This document shows, one piece after another, positions 43,019 to 51,831 of a stretch of 64,000 bases of DNA. Within the stretch, counting starts at the first letter, position 1; each line of letters opens with the position of its first letter. Position numbers and translations under genes: made by a program. Under the pieces are notes generated by a model, which was not told the DNA's origin, ran no database searches, and worked only from the letters and a program-made list of their open reading frames with translations. The DNA comes from Emticicia sp. 21SJ11W-3. GTDB lineage: Bacteria > Bacteroidota > Bacteroidia > Cytophagales > Spirosomataceae. Location: the NCBI RefSeq assembly GCF_024138715.1, contig NZ_CP092074.1:4030001-4094000 (forward strand), in the 5' to 3' direction.

Positions 43019-43837
43019 TTATTTTAACACCAGCTCTTTTAATAGTATGTAGGTACCCATCAGAAGCACAAACCAGCCAAAGCCTTTCTTTAGTTTTTCG
43101 CCTGCAATAAACTTTGAAAGATACGTGCCTGCAAAAATGCCTACTACAGACAAGGCCGTAAATTCGAGCAGAAATGGCCAGTCTACATCCAGATTAGACA
43201 GGTCGCCCAGAAAACCAATCAATGATTTCGCCGCGATGATAAGCAATGAAGTACCTACCGCCGACTTCATGGGCAGGTGGGCAAACAATACCAGTGCCGG
43301 AATAATCAAAAAACCACCTCCGGCGCCCACCACACCTGTCAGGGTTCCTACTACTGCGCCTTCCAACGCAATCATAAAATAATTAAATCTGATTGCCCCG
43401 TCTTCCGCATCTGCCTGCTGTTTTTTATTTTTGATCATAGAATAAGCAGCCGCCAGCATAATAATGGCGAAAAACAGCATTACCCCTAAATTTTTTGAGA
43501 GTTCAAAACCACCAACTGCCAGAATAGGGTCTGGTATGGCAGGCACCAGATATTTGCGGGTAAGAAAAACAGTAATGAATGAAGGCACAGCAAAAACCAA
43601 AGCGGCCTGATAATTAACCAACTTTTGCTTCATGTAATTGGCCGACCCGACTAATGACGTAGTACCCACTACAAAAAGAGAATACGCCGTTGACAACACA
43701 GGGTTTACATGCAGCAGATAAACCAGAACCGGCAGGGTAAGAATGCTCCCGCCACCACCTATCAGGCCCAGGCTTATGCCAATTAACACTGAAGAAGCAA
43801 ATCCTAAGATTTCTGTAATATTCATTTTGCAATACAT
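43019..43837 (-). CDS. TauE/SafE family sulfite/sulfur anion exporter
   Basis: The 272-residue membrane protein has about eight helices in two related halves, each with a Gly-rich motif: GISLGLIGGGGSILTLPVLVY near the start and GTLTGVVGAGGGFLIIPALVL in the middle. This is the TauE/SafE signature. Members export sulfite, sulfoacetate or similar anions. Next to a persulfide dioxygenase, which makes sulfite, export of sulfite is the likely job. A second ATG four codons in is also possible as start. It has its own promoter with a good copy of the shared operator. Confidence 0.88.
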   Translation of the reverse strand: MYCKMNITEILGFASSVLIGISLGLIGGGGSILTLPVLVYLLHVNPVLSTAYSLFVVGTTSLVGSANYMKQKLVNYQAALVFAVPSFITVFLTRKYLVPAIPDPILAVGGFELSKNLGVMLFFAIIMLAAAYSMIKNKKQQADAEDGAIRFNYFMIALEGAVVGTLTGVVGAGGGFLIIPALVLFAHLPMKSAVGTSLLIIAAKSLIGFLGDLSNLDVDWPFLLEFTALSVVGIFAGTYLSKFIAGEKLKKGFGWFVLLMGTYILLKELVLK

Positions 43838-43851
43838 TTTAATAACGATTG

Positions 43852-43897
43852 CAAAACTAGATTTTACCCGGCCGCCAATTGGTGATAATTGTTACAT
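43852..43897 (-). promoter_or_regulatory. Sulfur-cluster operator and -7 element, TauE/SafE promoter
   Basis: On the minus strand, ATGTAACAATTATCAC (43897-43882) is followed after exactly 22 bp by TAGTTTTG (43859-43852), 14 nt before the ATG. It matches the porin operator at 14 of 16 positions and has an identical -7 element. Confidence 0.65.
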
Positions 43898-44064
43898 ACC
43901 CCTGCATATCTGGTTAAATAATTGTTATATTGCCTTATGTGCCTGCAAAAGTCTGTGCAGGGCTATTGTAACCCCACAAATTACCTGCATACAGAAATAT
44001 TTGTTTGCCCTGCCTTTTTTTGATTACTTTGGGGCCTGTTTCGACTCAAAACCTAAATTTTCTT

Positions 44065-45939
44065 ATGAAAAGAAATATTGTTCTGCTTCTGCTAAGCATA
44101 CTTACCTGTAATGCTTTTGCACAAAATATTATTCCTAAGCCTGTTGAAATTGAAAGTCTAGCCGGGGTATTTAAAATTAAAGCGGCCACAACCATAGGCG
44201 CCAGCGATGAAGAAAGCCGTAAAATTGCTGCCATGCTGGCTGCCAAACTAAAAAATGCGGCAGGTTTTGCGCCCGTCATAAAAAAGACCGGGGCCATTCA
44301 GTTTAGTATTAACACTACCCCAAATAACAAAATCGGTGACGAAGGCTATACACTACATGCCAGTAGCGCAGGTGTAAAAATTGCGGCCAACAAGCCTGCC
44401 GGTTTGTTTTACGGCCTGCAGTCTTTATTACAATTGCTACCTAAAGAGATTGAAAGTAAAACAGTGGTTAAAAACGTAAGCTGGACAGTACCGGGCGTAA
44501 AAATCACCGATTATCCGCGTTTCGGATGGCGCGGGTTAATGCTTGACGTAAGCCGTCACTTCTTTCCGAAAGAAGATGTAAAACGCTATATTGATGATAT
44601 GGTTCGTTACAAATTCAATACCCTGCACTGGCACCTGACCGATGATAACGGCTGGAGAATTGAGATAAAATCTTTACCAAAACTAACTGAAGTAGGCGCA
44701 TGGCGCGTGGAAAGAGCCGGAAGATTTGGCGACAGAAAAGACCCGCAAGACGGCGAACCTGCCACTTATGGGGGCTTTTATACACAGGATGACATCCGAG
44801 AGATTATTAAATATGCGGCAGACCGTGGCGTAACCATTTTGCCCGAGGTAGACGTACCCGGCCATAGCATGGCTGCATTAGCGGCTTATCCTGAGCTTTC
44901 GTGTTCTAAAGACCCTAAAACAAAGGTAAACCCGGGCACCAACTTTGCCGAATGGTATGGCGATGGCAAGTTCAGAATGTTTATAGACAACACATTGAAC
45001 CCTTCAGACGAAAAAGTATATGATTTTCTGGATAAAGTGTTTACCGAAATGGCCGCCTTGTTTCCTAACAAATACATTCATGTAGGTGGCGACGAATGTT
45101 ACAAGGGTTTCTGGGAAAAAGACCCCGGTTGCCAGGCGCTTATGAAAAAAATGGGTATGACCCACGTAGAAGAATTACAAGGCTACTTTATGAAACGGGT
45201 AGAAAAAATACTGAACGCCCGAGGCAAACAGCTATTGGGTTGGGATGAAATTCTGGAAGGTGGTATATCGCCAACGGCTACCGTTATGAGCTGGCGTGGT
45301 GTAAAAGGTGGTATTGAGGCCGCCAAAATGAAACATAATGTGGTTATGACCCCCACTACCTTTGCATACCTTGATTACATCCAGGGCGATGCCAGCATTG
45401 ACCCTCCCATCTACGCTTCGTTACGCCTGAGCAAAACCTATAGTTTTGAGCCTGTGCCAGACGAAGTTGATGCCAAATACATTTTAGGCGGGCAAGGTAA
45501 TTTATGGACAGAGCAGATTCCGACGATCCGTTATGCTGAATATATGACCTACCCGAGAGCCTGGGCGTTGTCTGATATCTACTGGTCGGCAAAAGGAAGT
45601 AAAGACTGGGCCAACTTTACAAAACGCATGGAAGCCCATTTTGACAGAGCGGATGTGGCAGAAATGGGGTATTCGAAAGCCGTTTATGATGCTATTATAA
45701 ATACAAGCATTAAAGATGGCAAGTTAATGGTTGAGCTGGCCTCTGAAATGCCGGAAATTGATATCTATTACACTACTGACGACACCATGCCGGATAATTT
45801 CTCTAAAAAATACACTCAGCCGATTGAAATCGCTGATGCACAGGTAACCTTAAGAATTGTTACTTACAAGAATAAATCAGCAGTTGGACACCTGATTACA
45901 TTAAAACGAGAAGATTTGTTGAAAAGAGCAGGGAAATAG
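44065..45939 (+). CDS. Beta-N-acetylhexosaminidase, GH20
   Basis: The start is the ATG at 44065 (MKRNIVLLLLSILTCNAFAQ), which gives a proper signal peptide; the frame is open further upstream without one. The 624-residue protein has the N-terminal GH20b domain (about 21-145) and the catalytic barrel at 150-500, with the Asp-Glu pair D343-E344 in HVGGDEC. In this family Asp holds the substrate acetamido group and Glu is the acid. The last 90 residues (YYTTDDTMPDN) form the small chitobiase-type C-terminal domain. It should cut terminal GlcNAc/GalNAc from glycans in the periplasm or outside. Confidence 0.95.
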   Translation: MKRNIVLLLLSILTCNAFAQNIIPKPVEIESLAGVFKIKAATTIGASDEESRKIAAMLAAKLKNAAGFAPVIKKTGAIQFSINTTPNNKIGDEGYTLHASSAGVKIAANKPAGLFYGLQSLLQLLPKEIESKTVVKNVSWTVPGVKITDYPRFGWRGLMLDVSRHFFPKEDVKRYIDDMVRYKFNTLHWHLTDDNGWRIEIKSLPKLTEVGAWRVERAGRFGDRKDPQDGEPATYGGFYTQDDIREIIKYAADRGVTILPEVDVPGHSMAALAAYPELSCSKDPKTKVNPGTNFAEWYGDGKFRMFIDNTLNPSDEKVYDFLDKVFTEMAALFPNKYIHVGGDECYKGFWEKDPGCQALMKKMGMTHVEELQGYFMKRVEKILNARGKQLLGWDEILEGGISPTATVMSWRGVKGGIEAAKMKHNVVMTPTTFAYLDYIQGDASIDPPIYASLRLSKTYSFEPVPDEVDAKYILGGQGNLWTEQIPTIRYAEYMTYPRAWALSDIYWSAKGSKDWANFTKRMEAHFDRADVAEMGYSKAVYDAIINTSIKDGKLMVELASEMPEIDIYYTTDDTMPDNFSKKYTQPIEIADAQVTLRIVTYKNKSAVGHLITLKREDLLKRAGK

Positions 45940-45953
45940 TTTACAACTGAAAT

Positions 45954-45994
45954 AAAAAAGCGAGGCTTACAATGGATGTATGTCTCGCTTTTTT
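45954..45994. terminator. Two-way terminator between GH20 and a lipoprotein gene
   Basis: AAAAAAGCGAG and CTCGCTTTTTT are arms around a 19-nt loop, giving an A-run before and a T-run after the stem. It can serve both convergent genes. Confidence 0.8.
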
Positions 45995-46008
45995 ATTTGC
46001 AAACAAAT

Positions 46009-47193
46009 TTAAGGCAAGGTATACCGTAAAGTCTTCCAGCTTGTTTCTCCTGCCTGCTTGGTGGTATTGACAAAAAACTCTTTGTCAGACAACCACCCGA
46101 AATTAGCTACGTCAGATATCTGCCATGTTTTATGTGTGTTGAGGTTATATACCCATAAATCCGGATTATTGGCGGCATCACTCGCAAATAGCATGTATTC
46201 GTCTTTAGGCGAAAATATTACCCATTCAAGGTTATAAGCCCATTCAAAAATCTGTTTTGCTTGTATTTGCCCTTCCTTACTGACAGAAAGCTTCACTAAT
46301 TCTTTCAATGCACCGCCTGAGTTCAGTTTGTTTCTTAACTGAATAATGCTACTTCCATCGTTAGACCACTTGAAAGAATAAAAACTATCTGCAGAAAACT
46401 GCTTGTTTTCTTTGGTAACCAGATTATAAATATACAATCCGGTTTTATCATAGTCGGTATATGCCAGCTGCGTGCCATCCGGCGAAAAGTCATAGTTCCA
46501 AATTCTTGCCCCAGTGGGTAAATTTATTTCTACAAACTTCTTTGCTGCTATATCATAGAAATCAAAAGCGCGCTCTTTATTTCGGGTGGTTTCCAGAAAC
46601 AATTGAGTCCCCCGCCCATTAAAACCTTTTACCAGATAAATCTTGGCAGACGTATTCTTAAAAATCACCTGCTTCTGTTTATCTACCCAATTCTGTAAAA
46701 CAGTCTCTCCTGTATTTATATCTGTATAGGCAAGATACGGGCTGGTGGCAGAACTATTCATATACAAACTTTTGGGCAACTCCAATATTGTATCCTTAGG
46801 CTTCAGTGTATTGGTGGTAAACATTATCTGCCTTGCAAAATCAGTTTTCACACCTTTTTTTATACCTTTTACTGAAACATAATAGGTCTGGTCTGGCTTT
46901 AAGTTTTCCAGTTTTAGTGTCTCCTCGCTGGTGGTTTTCAGCAATTGCATATTGCTAAGCCCCGAAGAGCCTTCTGAAAGCCAGACCTCGGCGGCATCAA
47001 AGCTAGTAGGTACCGGGCCACTCAGGCTTTTAAATGTATAAGCAGTTATGGTAAGTAAAACATCATCGTTTACGTTTCTGGCCAAAACTGCCATATTAGA
47101 AATCTTGTCGTCAGGCGAAGGTTCATTTTTCTCCCCGCAAGCGTTGGCAATAAAAGCCAGCAGAAATATTAAAGCTATGGTTACTTTTTGCAT
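46009..47193 (-). CDS. Lipoprotein with Fn3-like domain and WD40-like propeller
   Basis: The start is set at the ATG at 47193 (MQKVTIALIFLLAFIANACGEK), which places the lipobox ANAC properly; an in-frame ATG 33 bp upstream only adds a non-signal stretch. The 394-residue protein has an Fn3-like domain at about 30-130 (KLENLKPDQTYYVSVKG) and then TolB/WD40-like blades (WNYDFSPDGTQLAYTDYD, FSFKWSNDGSSIIQLRN, WVIFSPKDEYMLFASD). Such proteins bind partners rather than catalyse. The role is unknown. Confidence 0.75.
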   Translation of the reverse strand: MQKVTIALIFLLAFIANACGEKNEPSPDDKISNMAVLARNVNDDVLLTITAYTFKSLSGPVPTSFDAAEVWLSEGSSGLSNMQLLKTTSEETLKLENLKPDQTYYVSVKGIKKGVKTDFARQIMFTTNTLKPKDTILELPKSLYMNSSATSPYLAYTDINTGETVLQNWVDKQKQVIFKNTSAKIYLVKGFNGRGTQLFLETTRNKERAFDFYDIAAKKFVEINLPTGARIWNYDFSPDGTQLAYTDYDKTGLYIYNLVTKENKQFSADSFYSFKWSNDGSSIIQLRNKLNSGGALKELVKLSVSKEGQIQAKQIFEWAYNLEWVIFSPKDEYMLFASDAANNPDLWVYNLNTHKTWQISDVANFGWLSDKEFFVNTTKQAGETSWKTLRYTLP

Positions 47194-47279
47194 AAATAAA
47201 TGGTATTTAAAAACCCTGACTTGCATTTCGGTAAAAGGTTGGAAAACAGTATTAATTAGTCTAAGATTTTTTTATTATG

Positions 47280-47287
47280 TACTTTTG
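47280..47287 (+). promoter_or_regulatory. Likely -7 element of the DEAD-box helicase gene
   Basis: TACTTTTG fits the TAnnTTTG consensus 54 nt before the helicase ATG. No clear TTTG lies at the expected upstream position. Confidence 0.4.
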
Positions 47288-47341
47288 CAGTTAATAATCA
47301 GGAGTTAAGCCTTAAATTTTGGCTTGATTGAACAGAAATAC

Positions 47342-48691
47342 ATGGAAAATTCTTTTGAAAAATTTGAGCTGAACCGTCAGTTGCTGAATGCCATTGAAGA
47401 CAGCGGATATACCACGCCCACACCTATACAGGAAAAGGCCATACCGCTGATAATGAAAGGGCATGATGTACTGGGTATTGCTCAGACGGGCACCGGCAAA
47501 ACAGCTGCTTATCTTTTGCCAGTGCTAATGAAAATAAAATACGCTCAGGGCCACATGCCCCGCTGCATTATTTTTGCACCCACCCGCGAACTGGTAATAC
47601 AGATAGATAAGGCAGTGGCAGAACTGGCCAAATATACCGATTTACGCCACACCGCCATTTATGGTGGGCTAGGCCCCAAAACACAGATTGAGACCATCAA
47701 GAAAGGCATAGATATAATTGTAGCCACACCGGGCAGATTCATGGATTTGTACCTTCGCGAAGAAATAGGCGTAAAAGAAATAAAAGTAATGGTGCTTGAC
47801 GAAGCCGATAAGATGATGGACATGGGATTTATGCCACAGATACGCAAAATTCTGGAGGTGATTCCGCGAAAAAGACAGAATCTTTTGTTTTCGGCCACTT
47901 TTGCTGATAAAGTTGAGAAACTTTCAGAAGAATTTCTTGAGTTTCCGCTACGGGTAGAGGTTACCCCGCAGGCCACTACAGCAGAAACAGTAAAACAGCG
48001 TATGTATGAGGTACCCAATGCACAAACCAAGCTGAATCTGCTTAAATATATCTTTGAAACAGAAGAAGTACAAAAAGCTATCATTTTTACGCGTTCAAAA
48101 GAAGTGGCCGACCACGTTTATAATTCAATGGTGCAAAAGATTGTGCCATTCAATAAAATACGTGTCATACATGCCAATAAGGGCCAAAACACCCGTATTA
48201 ACTCTATGGATGCGTTCCGTGAGGGCAGTGTAAGTGTTTTGGTGGCCACAGACGTGGCAGCAAGAGGAATCGACATTCTGCAGGTATCACATGTTATTAA
48301 TTTCGATGTACCCATTATTTATGAAGACTACGTACATCGTATCGGCAGAACCGGGCGTGCCAATCATGTTGGTGAAGCTATAACCTTCCTGACATCTCCG
48401 GAAGATTATCACATCAAAAAAATTGAGAAGATAATCCGCATGGAGATTCCGCGCATGCAGATACCTGAAGAGGTAGAAACTCCTGCCACGCCTTTTGATG
48501 AACGCCAGAATTATCTCAGAGAAATTGACGACCAACGCAAGAAAGAAGACCCGACGTTTCAGGGGGCTTTCCATGAAAAGAAAGTCAGATTCCCAGTCAT
48601 GAAAAAAAGCAAACCGGCTACATCGGCAAGAAAAAAACACTCACCGGATAAAAGAAAAAGCACGACAAAAAAATCTGCAAAACGCAGATAA
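47342..48691 (+). CDS. DEAD-box RNA helicase, RhlE-like
   Basis: The start is the ATG at 47342 (MENSFEKFELNRQLLNAIEDSGY). The 449-residue protein has all the motifs: Q motif (TPTPIQEKAIP), motif I AQTGTGKT, Ia PTRELVIQ, II DEAD, III SAT, IV IIFTRSK, V ATDVAARGID and VI HRIGRTGR. A basic tail of about 60 residues (KKSKPATSARKKHS to KKSAKRR) should bind RNA. RhlE-like helicases help in ribosome assembly and RNA decay, often in the cold. It is a single-gene unit. Confidence 0.95.
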   Translation: MENSFEKFELNRQLLNAIEDSGYTTPTPIQEKAIPLIMKGHDVLGIAQTGTGKTAAYLLPVLMKIKYAQGHMPRCIIFAPTRELVIQIDKAVAELAKYTDLRHTAIYGGLGPKTQIETIKKGIDIIVATPGRFMDLYLREEIGVKEIKVMVLDEADKMMDMGFMPQIRKILEVIPRKRQNLLFSATFADKVEKLSEEFLEFPLRVEVTPQATTAETVKQRMYEVPNAQTKLNLLKYIFETEEVQKAIIFTRSKEVADHVYNSMVQKIVPFNKIRVIHANKGQNTRINSMDAFREGSVSVLVATDVAARGIDILQVSHVINFDVPIIYEDYVHRIGRTGRANHVGEAITFLTSPEDYHIKKIEKIIRMEIPRMQIPEEVETPATPFDERQNYLREIDDQRKKEDPTFQGAFHEKKVRFPVMKKSKPATSARKKHSPDKRKSTTKKSAKRR

Positions 48692-48747
48692 TAAAATATT
48701 TATATTAACTTGAGTCGCAAAAGTACTGATATATTCAACCTCCTATC

Positions 48748-49785
48748 ATGAATCATTACCTGAACCGACGCGATTTTTTCAAGCTTGGCGGACTGGCAAC
48801 TGCTGCAACTTTATTACCGGGCCTTACTTACGGCAAAAATGATGAAATTATCATTGGCCATAATACCCATAAATACCGTATCCGGAAAGGTTGGGGTGTG
48901 CTGGATGCAGCGCAGAATCCGGTTAACGACTGCCACGAAATGGTGGAAGACGCCAAAGGGCGTCTTATACTTTTAACCAATGAAACCAGAAACAACGTAT
49001 TGATTTACGACAAATCGGGTAAGTTGCTGGACACCTGGGGAAACTCCTATCCGGGTGGGCATGGGCTGACCATAGGCGGCCAAGGCACCGACCAGTTTTT
49101 GCTCATTTGCGATACTGACCGCCACCAGGTAATAAAAACCGACCTGAGCGGTAAAGTACTATTTAAAATAGATTATCCGAAAGAAACCGGCGTCTATGAA
49201 TACCCCACACAGTTTAAACCAACTGAAACAGCGGTAAATCATGCCAACGGAGATATTTACGTTGTTGACGGCTACGGCCTCAATTACGTAATGCAATATG
49301 ACGCCAAAGGGAAACTGATACGCCATTGGGGCGGTAAAGATGAGTTTAAATGTAACCACGGGGTGATTGTTGACACCCGCAACAAACAGAAACCCACCTT
49401 ACTGGTAACATCACGGGTAGAAAACTGCTGGAAACGCTATACCCTTGATGGCAAATATATATCAACCATTGCCCTACCGGGCACATTCATTTGCCGGCCG
49501 GTGATTAAAGGAGATACCCTTTTCGGTGCTGCTTTCCGGTCAACCACAGAGGGCAACGTTAACTCCGGATACATAACAATTTTAGATAAAAACGACAAAG
49601 TGGTTTCAACGCCGGGTGGTAGTGAACCTATCTATACCAACGGTAAGCTGGAACCCCAGTTTAAACAAGACCCGTTTAATGTTTTTATGCACCCGCATGA
49701 TGCTTACATGGACTCTGACGACAACATTTACGTACCGCAGTGGAGTTCTAAAAAAACGTATCCTGTTAAACTGGAGAGGGTGTAA
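48748..49785 (+). CDS. Secreted six-bladed beta-propeller (NHL-like), Tat signal
   Basis: The 345-residue protein begins with a twin-arginine signal (NRRDFFKLGGLATAATLLPG), so it should be exported folded. NHL-like repeats follow with the usual spacing (LLTNETRNNVLIYDKSGKLLDTWG, IYVVDGYGLNYVMQYDAKGKLIRHWG, GVIVDTRN, MHPHDAYMDSDDNIYVPQW). These form a propeller. Tat export hints at a cofactor or metal, and His residues such as in HPHD could take part. No catalytic motif is certain. It is followed by a strong terminator. Confidence 0.78.
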   Translation: MNHYLNRRDFFKLGGLATAATLLPGLTYGKNDEIIIGHNTHKYRIRKGWGVLDAAQNPVNDCHEMVEDAKGRLILLTNETRNNVLIYDKSGKLLDTWGNSYPGGHGLTIGGQGTDQFLLICDTDRHQVIKTDLSGKVLFKIDYPKETGVYEYPTQFKPTETAVNHANGDIYVVDGYGLNYVMQYDAKGKLIRHWGGKDEFKCNHGVIVDTRNKQKPTLLVTSRVENCWKRYTLDGKYISTIALPGTFICRPVIKGDTLFGAAFRSTTEGNVNSGYITILDKNDKVVSTPGGSEPIYTNGKLEPQFKQDPFNVFMHPHDAYMDSDDNIYVPQWSSKKTYPVKLERV

Positions 49786-49805
49786 GTTTACGACCATTGT
49801 ATCTG

Positions 49806-49841
49806 AAAGCGGTTGTCTGGTGTATCAGACAGCCGCTTTTT
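49806..49841 (+). terminator. Terminator of the propeller gene
   Basis: AAAGCGGTTGTCTG and CAGACAGCCGCTTT (one G-T pair) form a 14-bp stem followed by a T run, 20 bp after the stop. Confidence 0.88.
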
Positions 49842-49914
49842 GCTTTTCTTGGGGTCTTTTTGTCCGGATTACGGCCTGCAAACAGTAGATAACCCAAAAC
49901 CGCATTTTTAGTGC

Positions 49915-49922
49915 TACCTTTG
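49915..49922 (+). promoter_or_regulatory. -7 element abutting the SF1 helicase start codon
   Basis: TACCTTTG ends four bases before the ATG at 49927, the same spacing as for the MFS gene at 8280. Transcription would start at about the start codon. No perfect TTTG is seen upstream. Confidence 0.4.
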
Positions 49923-49926
49923 CTGC

Positions 49927-51831
49927 ATGAATTATTTCAGAAAACTACTGGACTTACTCCGGATTGAGCGGGAAGAAGACCACAATCAATACATAAAACA
50001 AACCGAACAAAGCTCTGCTGCCGACCGTAGAGCTAAAGGGCTATGCTGGTATCCAATTGCTATCAGAGGCATGGAAATGAGCCGGGGAGATTACCTGACC
50101 GTTGAAGTTGAGCGAACCACCCATCAGGACATTGCCCACCAACTAAGAACCGGCATGCCGGCCGTGCTTTTCAGTAACTACGATGCCAAAAATGACAAGG
50201 TTGAAGGTACAATTGCTTTTCAGCACAATAACAGGCTTAAGATAACGCTCCGAACTGATGAACTGCCCGACTGGAGCCGGGATGGTAAGTTGGGCATTGA
50301 TGTGCTGTTTGATGACAACAGTTATGACGAAATGCAGGAGGCACTGAAACAGGCATCTGCCATCAGCGAAAAACAAGAGGGCAAGCTGATAGATATACTG
50401 ATTGGAGAAAAACCGCCTACTTTTCAGACTGAAAAACCTGTTTTTTTGGGTGGAAATCTGAATGAATCGCAACAATCGGCAGTTGAAAAAATATGGCAAG
50501 CCAACGAACTGGCCATTGTGCATGGTCCACCCGGCACAGGTAAAACTACTACCCTGGTGCAGGCCATTAAGGCCTTATGGCAAAAAGACCATAAGCCCAT
50601 TCTGGTAGTAGCACCCAGCAACACTGCAGTAGATTTACTAAGCGAGAAACTGCACCTGGAAGGCCTGAATGTGCTGCGTGTGGGTAACCCGGCCCGGGTA
50701 ACCGAGAGACTGATGGCCTTGACGCTCGACAGCAAAATGGCAGAACACAGCCTGATGAAAGAGGCAAAAAAGCTAAAAAAACAAGCGCAGGAATACAAAA
50801 ACATGGCGCATAAGTATAAACGTAATTTCGGAAAAGCCGAGCGTGACCAGCGTAAACTACTGTTTGACGAAGCCCATAAGATAATGAAAGAAGTGGGTAA
50901 TTCAGAGCAGTACATGATTGACGACATTGTTGCCAGGGCTCAGGTAATTACGGCCACCTTAGTAGGGGCAAACAATTACACGGTTAAAAATCTGAAGTAC
51001 CATACCGTGGTGATTGACGAAGCCGGACAAGCCCTTGAACCTGCCTGCTGGATACCCATTCTTAAAGCACAAAAAGTAATTCTGGCCGGCGACCATCTTC
51101 AGCTTCCACCGACTATCAAATCAAATGAGGCAGCCAGAGGCGGGTTGGCCACTACCCTGCTCGAAAAACTCGTCAGCCTGCATCCGGAGGCTGTGGTGCT
51201 GCTGGAAGAACAATACCGTATGAATGAACAGATTATGGGTTTTTCGTCGAAAGTATTTTATGAAAACCGTCTGAAAGCCAATAGCACTGTGGCAAATCAT
51301 TTATTGTTTAAAAATGATTTTCCAGTTGTTTTTATAGATACGGCGGGGTGTAGCTTTGATGAAAAACTGGAAGGCACGAGTACCACCAATCCCGACGAGG
51401 CCGTGTTTGTGTTCAAACACCTGCATGCACTTGTGGCAGAGTTAAAAAACCAAGGCTATACACCAGAGAAGTTCCCTTCTGTTGCAGTTATATCGCCCTA
51501 TAAAGAGCAGATTAATCTATTGCAGGCACAGTTAGAAAGCAGCCCCGATTTACAGGATTACCGGGCTAAGATTTCGGTTAATACCATAGACAGTTTTCAG
51601 GGGCAGGAACGCGACATTGTGTACATCAGCATGACCCGAAGCAATGCTGAAGGCAGTATCGGGTTCTTATCAGACATCCGCCGGATGAACGTAGCCATGA
51701 CACGCGCCCGAAAAAAACTGGTAATTGTAGGCGACAGCGCCACGCTGGCTTCGTTTCCGTTCTATGCCGATTTCATTGCCTATACCGAGCAACTGAACAC
51801 CTACCAAAGCGCCTGGGAATTTATGGATTAA
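49927..51831 (+). CDS. Superfamily 1 helicase, IGHMBP2/UPF1-like
   Basis: The 634-residue protein has an N-terminal beta-rich region (residues 1-170). The SF1B helicase core follows: Walker A GPPGTGKTTT near 200, Ia VAPSNTAVDLL, motif II DEAGQALEPAC, motif III GDHLQLPPT, IV SPYKEQ, V SFQGQERDIVY and VI VAMTRARKKL. A Lys-rich helix pair between Ia and II (KKLKKQAQEYKNMAHKYKRN) is the stalk of UPF1-like enzymes. Bacterial members are DNA or RNA helicases of unknown role. The stop overlaps by 4 bp the convergent oxyR. Confidence 0.9.
   Translation: MNYFRKLLDLLRIEREEDHNQYIKQTEQSSAADRRAKGLCWYPIAIRGMEMSRGDYLTVEVERTTHQDIAHQLRTGMPAVLFSNYDAKNDKVEGTIAFQHNNRLKITLRTDELPDWSRDGKLGIDVLFDDNSYDEMQEALKQASAISEKQEGKLIDILIGEKPPTFQTEKPVFLGGNLNESQQSAVEKIWQANELAIVHGPPGTGKTTTLVQAIKALWQKDHKPILVVAPSNTAVDLLSEKLHLEGLNVLRVGNPARVTERLMALTLDSKMAEHSLMKEAKKLKKQAQEYKNMAHKYKRNFGKAERDQRKLLFDEAHKIMKEVGNSEQYMIDDIVARAQVITATLVGANNYTVKNLKYHTVVIDEAGQALEPACWIPILKAQKVILAGDHLQLPPTIKSNEAARGGLATTLLEKLVSLHPEAVVLLEEQYRMNEQIMGFSSKVFYENRLKANSTVANHLLFKNDFPVVFIDTAGCSFDEKLEGTSTTNPDEAVFVFKHLHALVAELKNQGYTPEKFPSVAVISPYKEQINLLQAQLESSPDLQDYRAKISVNTIDSFQGQERDIVYISMTRSNAEGSIGFLSDIRRMNVAMTRARKKLVIVGDSATLASFPFYADFIAYTEQLNTYQSAWEFMD

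Noticed and set aside
50424-50927. 167-residue ORF opposite the SF1 helicase
   Set aside because: Shadow of the helicase core; Ser/Cys/Leu-rich composition typical of antisense frames.
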